In this document: positions 1-8,830 of the stretch, piece after piece
How the letters are laid out: each line of letters starts with the position of its first letter
How positions within the stretch are numbered: position 1 is the stretch's first letter
Source: an uncultured Opitutia bacterium
GTDB lineage: Bacteria; Verrucomicrobiota; Verrucomicrobiia; Opitutales; Opitutaceae
Assembly: GCA_903900845.1 (NCBI GenBank)
Contig: CAIUOU010000110.1
Coordinates: forward strand, 62,001 to 126,000
Direction of reading: 5' to 3'
Length of the DNA: 64,000 nt
Position numbers and translations under genes: made by a program
Notes under the pieces: generated by a model
Databases searched by the model: none
The model's input: the letters and a program-made list of their open reading frames with translations, nothing else
What the model was told of the DNA's origin: nothing

Positions 1-1
1 T

Positions 2-52
2 TTCCGCGAGGTCAGGCGGCGGCGCTTGCGCGGCCGCGGGGTACGCGGCTGA
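2..52 (+). CDS. possible 3' end of an upstream gene
   Basis: One plus-strand frame is open from the window edge to a TGA at 50-52 and would encode an Arg-rich tail of 16 residues. Nothing identifies the protein. It is listed only because the next gene begins at 104 and a gene entering from the left is likely. An alternative is that these bases are simply a leader. Confidence 0.2.
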   Translation, partial: FREVRRRRLRGRGVRG

Positions 53-103
53 ACGGGCGCGCTGCGACAGCGGGGCGCCTTCCGGCGGTCCGCTCCCCGA
101 CCC

Positions 104-2224
104 TTGATTTTACCACCGGCAAAGACTTCGCCGCCCTGGCGCGCGGTCTCTCTCCTGCTGGTCACCTGCCTCGTGTGGGTGATCCACCACGGGCGTTTTT
201 CCGCGACGGACTGGATGCTCCCCACCGATTATTCCGGGGACGCGCACGAGGTGCTGGCACGGATCAAGGCGGCCGCGGAAGGGGTGGGGGTTCCCCTTGC
301 GCCGCAGCGGATTGAGCGGCTGGGGGCGCCGTTCGGCGCCGACTGGAGCGACTATCCGACGCCCGACAAGCCGTTCATGCTCCTGCTGGGCGCTTTGTCG
401 CGTTGGACCGGTATTTTCCTGGCCGCGAACCTCGGGCTGCTGCTCGCGCAGCTGGCCTCGGCGGCTTCGTTCTACTTCGTGGCGCGCTGGCTGAGGGTGC
501 GTTGGGAGTGGGCGTGGGCGGGCGCGCTGCTTTTTGCCTACACGTACCACGTTTTCCACCGGGGGCTGGCGCATTTCTCTTTCGTGCTCTCGTGGCCGGT
601 GCCGCTGGGACTGCTGGCGGTATGGCTGGTGGCGCGGAGCCGGCGGCTCGCGTGGAAAAGCCGCGGTGGGCTGGTGTGCCTCGTCGCGGCCGCGGGCCTC
701 GGCGCGGGCAATCCCTATCTGCTGCTCTTCTGGGGCCAGCTGCTGCTCTGGGCGTTGGTCGCGCAATGGCTCGGGCCCGGACGGCGCGCCAACCTCAAGG
801 TGGGCCTCGCGGCGGGCGCCGTCGCGCTGGCGGTCTTCGCGGTCTGCAACGCCGAGCTGCGGCTGCACGCGGTCGAGCCGGAAGCCCTGCCGCTCCTTTC
901 GCGCAATTACGGCGGGACGGAGCGCTACGCCCTGAAGCCGGTGGAGATGTTCATCCCGCCGGAATTCCACCGCGCGGACTGGCTGGCTTTTTTCGGGCAA
1001 CGCTACCGGCGGTGGTCCGAGTGGCATGGCGAGGCGTTCCTGCCGTATCTGGGGGTATGCGGCATCGCGGGGTTCGTCTGGCTGGCCGGGCTTGCCGTGC
1101 TGAGGCTGCTGCGCGGCCGCCCGTTGCCGGGGCAGGCGCTGACCGCGGGGTGGCTTGTCGCCTACGCCGCCGTCGGCGGTCTCACGAACTTCATCGCGTT
1201 CTTCGCGGGTTTCCAGGTGTTCCGCGCGACCAATCGCGTCGCGGTCTTCATCTCCGCGCTGGTGCTGGTTTTCCTGATGGTGCGGCTTTCGCGGCTCACC
1301 GCCGGCTGGCCCGCCGGCCTGCGGGTGGGCGCGGCGCTGGCGCTGGCTTTGGTCGGCCTGCTGGATCAGCTGCCGCGGTCGGCCGCGCCCGAGCGCCTTG
1401 AGCGCATCGCGGCCGACGTCGAATCAGATCGGGAGCTGGGTGCGCGTTTGGAGGCGGCGCTGCCGGCCGGCGCGCGGGTTTTCCAGCTGCCGGTGCTGGG
1501 ATTTCCCGAGGTCGTGCCGCCGCACCGGCTGACCGACTACGAGCATTTCCGGCCCTACCTCGCCACCGACGGGCTGCAATTCAGCTACGGCGCGGCCAAG
1601 CACCGCGCCCGCGGGCGCTGGCAACGGGAGTTGGAAACCGAGTCCGTGCCCGTGCTGGTCCGCCGGCTGGAGGAGCACGGCTTCGGCGCGCTCTATCTCA
1701 ATCGCAAGGGATTCGGCGACCGTGCCGAGGGCATGCTGAAGGAACTTGCCGCGCTGGGCTACGACCGCGTGTTCAGCGGCCGTCTCGGCAACCAGGTGGT
1801 CGTGCTGCTGCGTCCCTCGGCTGAGCCGCGCCCGCCGTTCGCCCGGTCCTTCAGCGCCGGCCGCGGTTGGCACGTGCGGCCCGAGGCGGGCGTGCGCTGG
1901 GGCGGCGTCACCACCACGCTCTCGTTCTTCAACCCGCTGCCGGTCCCCGTGGTTCTGGCCGCCAGCCTCGATCTGGTCGGCGCGACCGTTGGCGAGGTCG
2001 CGCTGTGGCGCGGGGAGGACCGCCTCGCGCGGGCGGTCGTGGGCGCGACACCCTCGCGCCTCGTCGCCGACTCGGTCGAGATGCGGCCCGGGTTGAACGT
2101 CTTCCGGCTCGAGACGACGGCGCCCGCCGCGCGCGGCCCCGGCGGGCGGGGTCCGTTGCGCGTGATCGGCTTGCGCGGCTCGGCGGTCGGGCCGCCCGGC
2201 ACGCCCGACGTGGCCGACAACTGA
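104..2224 (+). CDS. multi-pass membrane protein, possibly GT-C-type glycosyltransferase
   Basis: Encodes 706 aa starting at a TTG; no ATG or GTG precedes the first hydrophobic segment (residues about 14-27), which favours this start. Roughly ten membrane-spanning stretches lie in residues 14-420, followed by a soluble C-terminal half of about 280 residues that ends in a beta-rich Gly/Pro-rich stretch. Multi-spanning N-terminal half plus extracytoplasmic tail is the layout of GT-C glycosyltransferases and related YfhO-like proteins, but I see no diagnostic catalytic motif, so the function is unassigned. The following gene is an ABC permease that starts 68 bp downstream and seems functionally unrelated. 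The protein may act in surface-glycan synthesis, like the similar-looking protein at 39596-41791. Confidence 0.72.
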   Translation: MILPPAKTSPPWRAVSLLLVTCLVWVIHHGRFSATDWMLPTDYSGDAHEVLARIKAAAEGVGVPLAPQRIERLGAPFGADWSDYPTPDKPFMLLLGALSRWTGIFLAANLGLLLAQLASAASFYFVARWLRVRWEWAWAGALLFAYTYHVFHRGLAHFSFVLSWPVPLGLLAVWLVARSRRLAWKSRGGLVCLVAAAGLGAGNPYLLLFWGQLLLWALVAQWLGPGRRANLKVGLAAGAVALAVFAVCNAELRLHAVEPEALPLLSRNYGGTERYALKPVEMFIPPEFHRADWLAFFGQRYRRWSEWHGEAFLPYLGVCGIAGFVWLAGLAVLRLLRGRPLPGQALTAGWLVAYAAVGGLTNFIAFFAGFQVFRATNRVAVFISALVLVFLMVRLSRLTAGWPAGLRVGAALALALVGLLDQLPRSAAPERLERIAADVESDRELGARLEAALPAGARVFQLPVLGFPEVVPPHRLTDYEHFRPYLATDGLQFSYGAAKHRARGRWQRELETESVPVLVRRLEEHGFGALYLNRKGFGDRAEGMLKELAALGYDRVFSGRLGNQVVVLLRPSAEPRPPFARSFSAGRGWHVRPEAGVRWGGVTTTLSFFNPLPVPVVLAASLDLVGATVGEVALWRGEDRLARAVVGATPSRLVADSVEMRPGLNVFRLETTAPAARGPGGRGPLRVIGLRGSAVGPPGTPDVADN

Positions 2225-2292
2225 CGGCGCGCCGCGGCTGTTTTCAGGTTCGCCAGCGGGCGGGATTCCGGTGGAGTCGCGCCGGTTTCCTC

Positions 2293-3264
2293 TTGAGCAC
2301 CCCGCACCGTTTCCCCGCATCCGCCGGCGCCGGCCGCGTCCGTCGCGCGATCGAGGCGCTCGGCATCCTGCCGATGCTGATCGTGGTGGCGGGCGTCTTC
2401 GCGGTGCTCACGCCGAAGTTTCTCACCGCCGCCAACCTCATCAACGTGGCGCGGCAGGCCTCGATCAACGTGGTGCTGGCGGCGGGCATGACCTTCGTGA
2501 TCCTGACGCGCGGCATCGATCTTGCCGTGGGCTCCGTGCTGGGGCTTTCCGCGGTCGTGGCCGTGCAGCTTTCGCTCGATCCGGCCTGGGCGTGGGCCGC
2601 CGTGCCGGCGAGTCTCGCGCTCGGGGCCGGCGTGGGCGCGGTCACCGGCTCGGCCGTCGCCTACGCGGGGCTGCCGCCGTTCATCATCACGCTCGGCACT
2701 TACACCGCCCTGCGCGGCGCGGCGTACCTCGCCGCCGGGGGCACCTCGGTGATCAACAACGACCTCGCGTTCGCGTGGATCGGCAACGACTACCTCGGCC
2801 CCGTGCCGTGGCTCGTCGTCCTTGCCGCGGCGACCGTCGGCCTGTGCGCGTTCATCCTCAACCGCACCGTCTTCGGCCGGGATGTCCTCGCGCTCGGCGG
2901 CAACCCCGAGGCCGCGCACCTCGCGGGTGTGAACTCCGGCCTCGTGCTCGTCGGGGTCTACACCCTGGCCAGCCTGCTCGCCGCGCTCGGCGGCGTGATG
3001 AGCGCCAGCCGGCTCTACAGCGCCAACGGCCAGCTCGGCACGGGGTACGAGCTCGACGCCATCGCGGCTGTCATCCTGGGCGGCACCAGTTTCGCCGGCG
3101 GGGTGGGCGGCATCCTCGGCACGCTCTGGGGCGCGCTCGTCATCGCCGTGCTCAACAACGGCCTCACCCTGCTCGGGGTGTCCTTCTTCTGGCAGCTCGT
3201 CGCCAAGGGCGCCGTGATTGTCCTGGCGGTCGGTCTCGACCGCTTCCGCCGCGCGGCGGACTAG
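2293..3264 (+). CDS. ribose/xylose-type ABC transporter permease (RbsC family)
   Basis: Encodes 323 aa, the normal length for RbsC-type permeases (BPD_transp_2 family). Eight or more hydrophobic helices are present. Family motifs include the segments TRGIDLAVGS (after the second helix) and AAVILGGTSFAGG near residue 265. The reading frame stays open upstream into the previous gene, but the TTG at 2293 gives the expected start (MSTPHRF...) just before the first helix; no clear ribosome-binding site is visible. The permease would form the membrane channel of a sugar importer with a periplasmic binding protein and a two-domain ATPase. Neither is adjacent here: the only ribose-type binding protein in the window is at 37877-38818, and no ATPase is present. 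The missing ATPase may lie left of the window. Confidence 0.88.
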   Translation: MSTPHRFPASAGAGRVRRAIEALGILPMLIVVAGVFAVLTPKFLTAANLINVARQASINVVLAAGMTFVILTRGIDLAVGSVLGLSAVVAVQLSLDPAWAWAAVPASLALGAGVGAVTGSAVAYAGLPPFIITLGTYTALRGAAYLAAGGTSVINNDLAFAWIGNDYLGPVPWLVVLAAATVGLCAFILNRTVFGRDVLALGGNPEAAHLAGVNSGLVLVGVYTLASLLAALGGVMSASRLYSANGQLGTGYELDAIAAVILGGTSFAGGVGGILGTLWGALVIAVLNNGLTLLGVSFFWQLVAKGAVIVLAVGLDRFRRAAD

Positions 3265-3332
3265 GCGCGGGTCCAGCCGGCAGCCCGGTTTTGACGACAC
3301 CTTGCGTCCGCGCGAACGTCTCTCCCGCCGCC

Positions 3333-6300
3333 ATGCCCTTCGCCCGCGTTTTCCCCCGCTTCCTCCTTGCCGCCGGTCTGCTCGCACCCCTCCGTGCCGC
3401 CGAGACGCCGGCCGCCCCGCGCCGGGGCGGCGGGGAGCTTCGGCTCCACAAGTGGTCCGGGGAGATCAACGTGCCCGATCCGGTCGCGTGTGCCGTTGAC
3501 CCGTGGGGACGCGTGTACGTCGCCGCCACCACGCGGCGCAAGGTCGGCGACCTCGACATCCGCGAGCACACCATGTGGATCCCGGACGACGTCGCGCTCA
3601 CCTCGGTCGAGGAAAAGGGCGAGTTTTTCCGCCGCGAACTCGCGCCGGGCCGGCTGCGCGCGCCGCGCGGCGGGCTCCGTGACCACAACGGCGACGGCTC
3701 GATCGACTGGAAGGACCTCACGCACCACAGCGAGCGCATCTACCAGCTGCGCGACACCGACGGCGACGGCACGGCGGACCGCATCACGGTCTTCGCGGAG
3801 GGATTCAACACCGAGGTCACCGGCATCGCGGCGGGCGTCCTGTGGCACGACGGCTGGGTTTACGCGACGATCGCGCCCGACCTGTGGCGTTTGCGCGACA
3901 ACGACGACGATGGCGTGGCCGACGAGCGGGAGAAGCTGGTGAGCGGGTTCGGGCTGCACATCGCCTACGCCGGCCACGACATGCACGGCCCGGTCGCCGG
4001 TCCCGACGGGCGCATCTACTGGTCGATCGGCGACAAGGGGGTGAATGTCACTTCGCGCGAGGGCCGCCGTTTCGTTTTCCCCAACGAGGGCGCGACGCTG
4101 CGGATGGAGCCAGACGGCTCCGGTTTCGAGGTTTACACCCGCGGCAACCGCAACGTGCAGGAGCCGGCCTTCAACGAGGTGGGCGACCTGATCGGCGTGG
4201 ACAACGACGCCGACCAGCCCGCCGAGCGCGAGCGCTTCGTGCACCTGGTCGAGGGCAGCGACAGCGGTTGGCGGTGCAACTTCCAGTACATGGGCGTGCG
4301 GAGTCCCTGGATGCGCGAAGGCCTGTGGAAGCCGCATTTCCCCGGGCAGCCGGCCTATCTGCTGCCGCCGTTGTTGAGCTATTCCGACGGCCCGGCCGGG
4401 TTTAAATACCACCCCGGGATCGCGCTCGGCGAGAACCTGCGGGGCACCTTCCTGCTGAACGAGTTTCCCTCGGGAAAACTCCGCGCCTTCGGGGCGGAAC
4501 CCGCCGGGGCCACCTACCGGATGGTCGACGCGCGCGTACTCAACGAGGGCATCATGGGTATCGGCCTAGCCTGGCATCCCGACGGGTCGCTTTTCCTCGC
4601 CGATTGGATCGGCGGCTATCCGCTCGACGGCCAGGGCGCCGTGTGGCGCGCGGATGTCGCGGAGAACGCGCGCGACTCCCGCCGCGAGGAGACGCGCCGC
4701 GTGCTGGAGGAGGGCTTCGGCGCCCGTTCGCCGCTCGAGTTGCTCGCGCAGCTCGGTCACCCCGACCAGCGCGTGCGGCAGGGGGCGCAGTTCGAGCTGG
4801 TGAGGCGCGGTCGCAAGGCCGAGCTGCTCGCGGTCGCGCGTGGCGCGACCGTTGATCCCTTCGCGCGGCTGCATGCGCTCTGGGGCTACGGCCAGCTGCT
4901 GCGCCGCGGCTCCGCCGAGGTCGCGGCTGTCACGCCGCTGCTGCGCGATCCCGATTCCGAGGTGCGCGCGCAGACGGCCAAGGTGCTAGGGGATGCGGCT
5001 GCGGCGGGCGCCGCCGTCGAGTCCTCCGGACTCGCGCCGCTGCTGGCCGATCCCTCGCCCCGCGCGCGGCTGCAGGCCGCGATCGCGCTGGGCAAGCTCC
5101 GCGACCCCGCGGTCGTTGATGCGCTCTTCGCCCTCGCCGAGCGCGACGGCGCCGATCCGGTGCTCCGCCACGCCGCCGCGTTCGGCCTGGCGGGCTGCGC
5201 GGACCGTCCCGCGATGCTCGCCCGGCTGGTGCATCCCGTCGCCACGGTGCGGCTGATTGCGGTCGTCGCCTTGCGGCGTCAGGGCAGTCCGGCGGCCGCG
5301 GAATTCCTGCACGACGCCGATCCGCTCGTGGTCGCCGAGGCCGCGCGCGCGATCCACGACGACGCCTCGATCCCCGCGGCCCTGCCGGCGCTTGCCGCAG
5401 TGCTGGCGGAAAGGCCCGCCGGCGAGTCCGTCCTCCGCCGGGCGATCAACGCCGGACTGCGGTTGGGCACGGCGGAAGCGGCGGATCGCCTGGCCGGCTA
5501 CGCCCTCGACGACAAGACGGCGGCACCGCTGCGCGCCGAGGCCCTCCGGGCCCTGAAGGTCTGGCGCAACCCGCCGCCGCTCGACCTGGTCGACGGCTGG
5601 GCGCGGCGATTCTCCCCGGAGCCGGCGGGCGGCGTGCTCGCTCCTCGTTTACCGGCGCTGCTGGCGCTCCGGGATCCCGAGCTGAAGACCCTCGCGATCG
5701 AGGTGATGATCGCCCACGAGCTGCGTCCCGAGCCCGCCGCGGGAGAGGCCGTTGTCGCCGATGGCTCCGCCTCGGCCGAATTGCGGGCGCAGGCGCTCCG
5801 GCTGCTCGCGGTCGACGGCCGCGGCGCTCCGGCGGCGATCCGCTCCCTCGATGTCGCGTTGCGCGAGGATGCCCCCGCCGCGCTGCACCGCGCGGCCCTC
5901 GCGTTGCTGCTGCCCGGCGCACCGGACCGTTTGACCGCCGAGGCTCCCCGCGTCCTCGCGCGCCGCAGCCTGCCGGAGAAGCAGCACGTGGTCGCGCTGC
6001 TGGCGCGTGCCGGCACGCCCGCGGCCGACGCTCTGCTGGGCGGCCTGGGCGCGGAGCTCGCGGCGGGGAAGCTGGAGCCGGGACTCTCGCTCGATGTTCT
6101 TGAGGCTCTTGAGGCGAGGTCCGCCGTGGCGCCCGCGCTGGCCGCGCACGTCGTGGCGTGGGGAAAGCGCGTCGACGCCGCGGCCCGTCCTGAGCTCCTC
6201 GCCGGTGGAGACATCGCGCGGGGCCGCGATCTCGTCGCCAATCACCTCGGGGCGAACTGCACCGCCTGCCACGCGGTCGAGAGCTCCGGCGGCAGCGAGG

Positions 6301-6665
6301 TCGGACCGGGACTCCGCGCGATCGGCGCGCAACGCGACCCCGCCTACCTGCTGGAGTCGCTGCTCAACCCCTCCGCGCAGATCACCACCGGTTACGGACT
6401 CGTCGCCGTCACTTTGAAGGATGGCACGGAGATTTCGGGAACGTTGGCGCGCGAGACGCCGTCCGCGGTCACGGTCCGGCTCTTCGACGGGCAGCAGCGC
6501 ATTCTCCCGCTGGCGGAGATCGCCCGGCGCAGCGCGCCGGTTTCGGTGATGCCGCCGATGCAGGGCATCCTGCAGCCGCGCGAGATACGCGACGTCGTGG
6601 GTTATCTCGCCTCGCTGAAGGGCGTCCGCGCGCCGCGGAAGCGCGACGCCGACCCGGGCGGCTGA
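3333..6665 (+). CDS. PVC-type membrane-bound dehydrogenase / HEAT / c-type cytochrome protein
   Basis: Encodes 1110 aa from an ATG followed by a clear signal peptide (hydrophobic residues 9-22, Ala-rich cleavage site). Residues about 30-450 form a beta-propeller-like dehydrogenase domain of the family restricted mainly to Planctomycetes and Verrucomicrobia, including acidic Ca-binding-like stretches such as DHNGDGSIDW and DTDGDGTADR. Residues about 470-950 are Ala/Leu-rich HEAT-like repeats. A C-terminal haem-binding domain carries CTACH at residues 976-980 and a downstream Met (VSVMPPMQG) that could be the distal ligand. The protein is probably periplasmic and oxidises a sugar or alcohol, passing electrons to the haem; the substrate is unknown. 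ThuA follows 184 bp downstream. The open frame extends upstream to 2271 inside the permease gene, but only the ATG gives a signal peptide. Confidence 0.88.
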   Translation: MPFARVFPRFLLAAGLLAPLRAAETPAAPRRGGGELRLHKWSGEINVPDPVACAVDPWGRVYVAATTRRKVGDLDIREHTMWIPDDVALTSVEEKGEFFRRELAPGRLRAPRGGLRDHNGDGSIDWKDLTHHSERIYQLRDTDGDGTADRITVFAEGFNTEVTGIAAGVLWHDGWVYATIAPDLWRLRDNDDDGVADEREKLVSGFGLHIAYAGHDMHGPVAGPDGRIYWSIGDKGVNVTSREGRRFVFPNEGATLRMEPDGSGFEVYTRGNRNVQEPAFNEVGDLIGVDNDADQPAERERFVHLVEGSDSGWRCNFQYMGVRSPWMREGLWKPHFPGQPAYLLPPLLSYSDGPAGFKYHPGIALGENLRGTFLLNEFPSGKLRAFGAEPAGATYRMVDARVLNEGIMGIGLAWHPDGSLFLADWIGGYPLDGQGAVWRADVAENARDSRREETRRVLEEGFGARSPLELLAQLGHPDQRVRQGAQFELVRRGRKAELLAVARGATVDPFARLHALWGYGQLLRRGSAEVAAVTPLLRDPDSEVRAQTAKVLGDAAAAGAAVESSGLAPLLADPSPRARLQAAIALGKLRDPAVVDALFALAERDGADPVLRHAAAFGLAGCADRPAMLARLVHPVATVRLIAVVALRRQGSPAAAEFLHDADPLVVAEAARAIHDDASIPAALPALAAVLAERPAGESVLRRAINAGLRLGTAEAADRLAGYALDDKTAAPLRAEALRALKVWRNPPPLDLVDGWARRFSPEPAGGVLAPRLPALLALRDPELKTLAIEVMIAHELRPEPAAGEAVVADGSASAELRAQALRLLAVDGRGAPAAIRSLDVALREDAPAALHRAALALLLPGAPDRLTAEAPRVLARRSLPEKQHVVALLARAGTPAADALLGGLGAELAAGKLEPGLSLDVLEALEARSAVAPALAAHVVAWGKRVDAAARPELLAGGDIARGRDLVANHLGANCTACHAVESSGGSEVGPGLRAIGAQRDPAYLLESLLNPSAQITTGYGLVAVTLKDGTEISGTLARETPSAVTVRLFDGQQRILPLAEIARRSAPVSVMPPMQGILQPREIRDVVGYLASLKGVRAPRKRDADPGG

Positions 6666-6849
6666 AGCGGCGAGGGGCCCGTGTTCGCCTTTGGCGGAGC
6701 ACAGGGGCGGCCGCGAGGAGGCGCGGAAGACGCCACGGGATGAATTCGTCGGGCCGAGCCGTGCCTCCTCCGGGGCCAGGGCCGCGCCGGATGGATTTGC
6801 GGTTGTGCGCGGCGGGATCGCGATCGCAGGATCCGGCGCCCTGATCCCC
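6666..6849. repeat. intergenic region with a dispersed repeat copy
   Basis: No gene is visible between the cytochrome gene and thuA-like gene. Bases 6710-6732 (GGCCGCGAGGAGGCGCGGAA and following GAC) match 36225-36247 with one mismatch, so this spacer holds one copy of a dispersed repeat seen again before the sulfatase gene. Confidence 0.45.
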
Positions 6850-7725
6850 ATGAAGCGTATTCTCCTTTGCCTCCTCCTCGGGCTCGCGCCGCTGTGCGCC
6901 GCCGACCAGAAGATCGTCCTCATCGCCGGCAAGCCTAGCCATCCGCCCGGGATGCATGAGTTCCGCGCCGGTTGCCTGCTGCTCCAGCAAAGTCTCGCCG
7001 GAGTGAAGGGCGTGCGGGTTGAGGTGCATGACAACGGCTGGCCCGCGAGCGACGGCGTCCTCGAGGACGCCGCCGCGATCGTGATCTACTGCGATGGCGG
7101 CGCGAGGCATCCGGCGCTCGAGGGCGGCCGCAAGGCCCTGCTCGACCGCCTTGCCGGCCGCGGTGTCGGTCTCGGTTTCATGCACTACGGCGTCGAGGTG
7201 CCGGCCACCAACGGCGGCCCGGAGTTCCTCCGCTGGATCGGCGGGCACTACGAGTCGAACTACTCCTGTAATCCGATGTGGTCGCCGGATTACCGCTCTT
7301 TTCCGGACCACCCTGTGGCCCGCGGAGTGAAGCCGTTCAGTAATCGCGACGAGTGGTATTTCAACATGCGCTGGCCCGAGAACCAGGGCGGGATCACGCC
7401 GATCCTCACCGCGCGTCCCTCCGACGACGTGCGGAAGGGCCCCTACGTGCACCCGAAGGGTCCGTATCCCCACATCGTGGCGGCTTCCGGCCGGGTAGAG
7501 ACGATGATGTGGGTGCGGGAGCGTCCGGATGGCGGCCGCGGCTTCGGTTTCACCGGCGGCCACACCCACGCCAACTGGGGCGACGACAATCAACGCAAGG
7601 TCGTGCTCAACGCGATCGTGTGGATCGCTAAGGCCGAGGTGCCGGCCGGCGGCATCGAGTCGAAGGTGACGACCCAGCAACTGGCGGCCAACCTCGACCC
7701 GAAGCCCGCGCCGAAGAAAAAGTAG
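6850..7725 (+). CDS. ThuA domain protein, exported
   Basis: Encodes 291 aa beginning MKRILLCLLLG with a signal peptide ending at about residue 18. The ThuA-like class-I glutamine-amidotransferase fold fills residues 22-255: a KIVLIAGKPSH strand-turn at the start, a GLGFMHYGVE strand near residue 105 and a GFTGGHTHANW motif near residue 238. A Lys/Pro-rich tail ends the protein. ThuA proteins are linked to trehalose or other sugar utilisation in several bacteria and are expanded in Verrucomicrobia, where they accompany PVC cytochromes, DUF1080 proteins and Gfo/Idh/MocA enzymes, as here. The frame is open further upstream, but the ATG at 6850 gives the signal peptide. Confidence 0.88.
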   Translation: MKRILLCLLLGLAPLCAADQKIVLIAGKPSHPPGMHEFRAGCLLLQQSLAGVKGVRVEVHDNGWPASDGVLEDAAAIVIYCDGGARHPALEGGRKALLDRLAGRGVGLGFMHYGVEVPATNGGPEFLRWIGGHYESNYSCNPMWSPDYRSFPDHPVARGVKPFSNRDEWYFNMRWPENQGGITPILTARPSDDVRKGPYVHPKGPYPHIVAASGRVETMMWVRERPDGGRGFGFTGGHTHANWGDDNQRKVVLNAIVWIAKAEVPAGGIESKVTTQQLAANLDPKPAPKKK

Positions 7726-7752
7726 GCCGCCCGCGGATCGCCGCTCTTCCGG

Positions 7753-7821
7753 TCTAGCCGAGGCTCCAGCCTCGGATCCTCGCGGAAAATCCTACCGCCA
7801 AGGGCTTCCCTGGCGGCTCCG
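7753..7821 (+). repeat. REP-like palindromic element, copy 1
   Basis: CTAG is followed by a perfect 7-bp stem with a 4-base loop (CCGAGGC-TCCA-GCCTCGG, 7758-7775), then a second imperfect hairpin (CCGCCAAGGG...CCCTGGCGG, about 7795-7817). The whole 70-bp unit resembles 57918-57985, including the shared GCCTCGGATCCT core. Tetranucleotide plus palindrome is the layout of REP sequences. It lies in the 185-bp spacer between convergent thuA-like and DUF1080 genes; no terminator-type T run follows. Confidence 0.6.
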
Positions 7822-7910
7822 CTTTCGTGCCACAGCTGGCTCAGATCTCGCGGCTGGGGAAACCCGCTCCCTGGTCTCCCCGGCTTTGCGGTTCAAATCC
7901 GGCCTCCCGC

Positions 7911-8720
7911 TCAGGGCAGCGGGCGCACCCAGATGTTCCGGAGGCGGACCGGCGGCTCGTTCTTGTGGTCCTGAAAGCGCAGGGATGCCTTCGCGGGAAA
8001 GTTCCCCTCCCAGCTGGTGGCCTTCTTGTGCAGCGTCGGTCCCATGATCGCGGTGTTGTTCTGCACGCAGACGCCGTTGAGGAACGTTGTGATGCGCGCG
8101 GGTTCGACGACCTTGCCGTCCTTCAGCTTCGGCGCCGTGAAAACGATGTCGTAGGCCTGCCACTCGCCGGCCTTGCGGACGGCGTTAACCAGCGGCGGCG
8201 TCTGGCCGTAGACCGAACCCGCCATGCCGTCGGCGTAGGTCGGGTTGTTGTCGCAGTCTAGGATCTGGCTCTCGTAGCGGTCCATGAAGAAGACTCCGCC
8301 GTTACCCTTCTTCTGCGAGTTACCCTTGGTGTGCGGCTCGCTCTTCCACTCGAGGTGCAGCTGGCAGCTGGCGAACTCAAGGTGCGTCCAGCAATCGCCG
8401 CCGTCGACGAGCAGCTCGCCGTTCTCGATCTTCCAGGGTGAGGGATGCTTGCCCGACGGGTCGCCCTTCCGGCGGCTGTAGAGCTGCTTGGTGTCCTGGC
8501 CGTCGAAGATCACGATGGCGTCCGACGGGGCCTCTCCGGACTTCGCGCCCGGGTTCACCTTTGTCGGGTGCGGTCGGTCGATGTCGTGCACCCGCCACTT
8601 GGTCCCCGGAATCAGCGGGGTGTCGGAATAGCCGACCGGCTGCGGTTTGTTGTCCGCGCTGGCGGCGATCAGCGCGCCGAGCAGCGCGAGCGGGGCGAGG
8701 GTGATGAGGTATTTCGTCAT
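7911..8720 (-). CDS. DUF1080 (3-keto-disaccharide hydrolase-like) exported protein
   Basis: Encodes 269 aa with an N-terminal signal peptide (residues 1-22). The rest is one DUF1080 domain, a concanavalin-like beta-sandwich: a WxxENGELLV-type motif (PWKIENGELLV, about residues 93-103), FASCQLHLEWKSE, GNGGVFFMDRYESQILD and AYDIVFTAPK are typical family segments. Members have been shown to hydrolyse 3-ketodisaccharides or bind glycans; the exact activity cannot be read from sequence. The gene is divergent from the Tat oxidoreductase at 8831 with 110 bp between starts, so the two probably share a regulatory region. DUF1080 with Gfo/Idh/MocA and ThuA is a common catabolic neighbourhood in this phylum. 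Confidence 0.9.
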   Translation of the reverse strand: MTKYLITLAPLALLGALIAASADNKPQPVGYSDTPLIPGTKWRVHDIDRPHPTKVNPGAKSGEAPSDAIVIFDGQDTKQLYSRRKGDPSGKHPSPWKIENGELLVDGGDCWTHLEFASCQLHLEWKSEPHTKGNSQKKGNGGVFFMDRYESQILDCDNNPTYADGMAGSVYGQTPPLVNAVRKAGEWQAYDIVFTAPKLKDGKVVEPARITTFLNGVCVQNNTAIMGPTLHKKATSWEGNFPAKASLRFQDHKNEPPVRLRNIWVRPLP

Positions 8721-8830
8721 GGGAAAAACGGGGCGGGGTGATTGAGCGGAAAAACGCGGCGATGTTCAACCGCGGGCTGCGGAGCTTCGCGCTTGCCGCG
8801 GCCGCGACGTGTGCGCTCCATCGCCCGCCG

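Noticed and set aside
1759-3387. Long minus-strand open frame (542 codons) opposite the permease
   Set aside because: Charged low-complexity translation without motifs; it is the GC-driven shadow of real genes on the plus strand, as are many other long antisense frames in this window.
7872-7905. tRNA-like T-arm string GGTTCAAATCC
   Set aside because: Only three base pairs of the T stem form and no matching acceptor stem or D and anticodon arms are found upstream or on the other strand.
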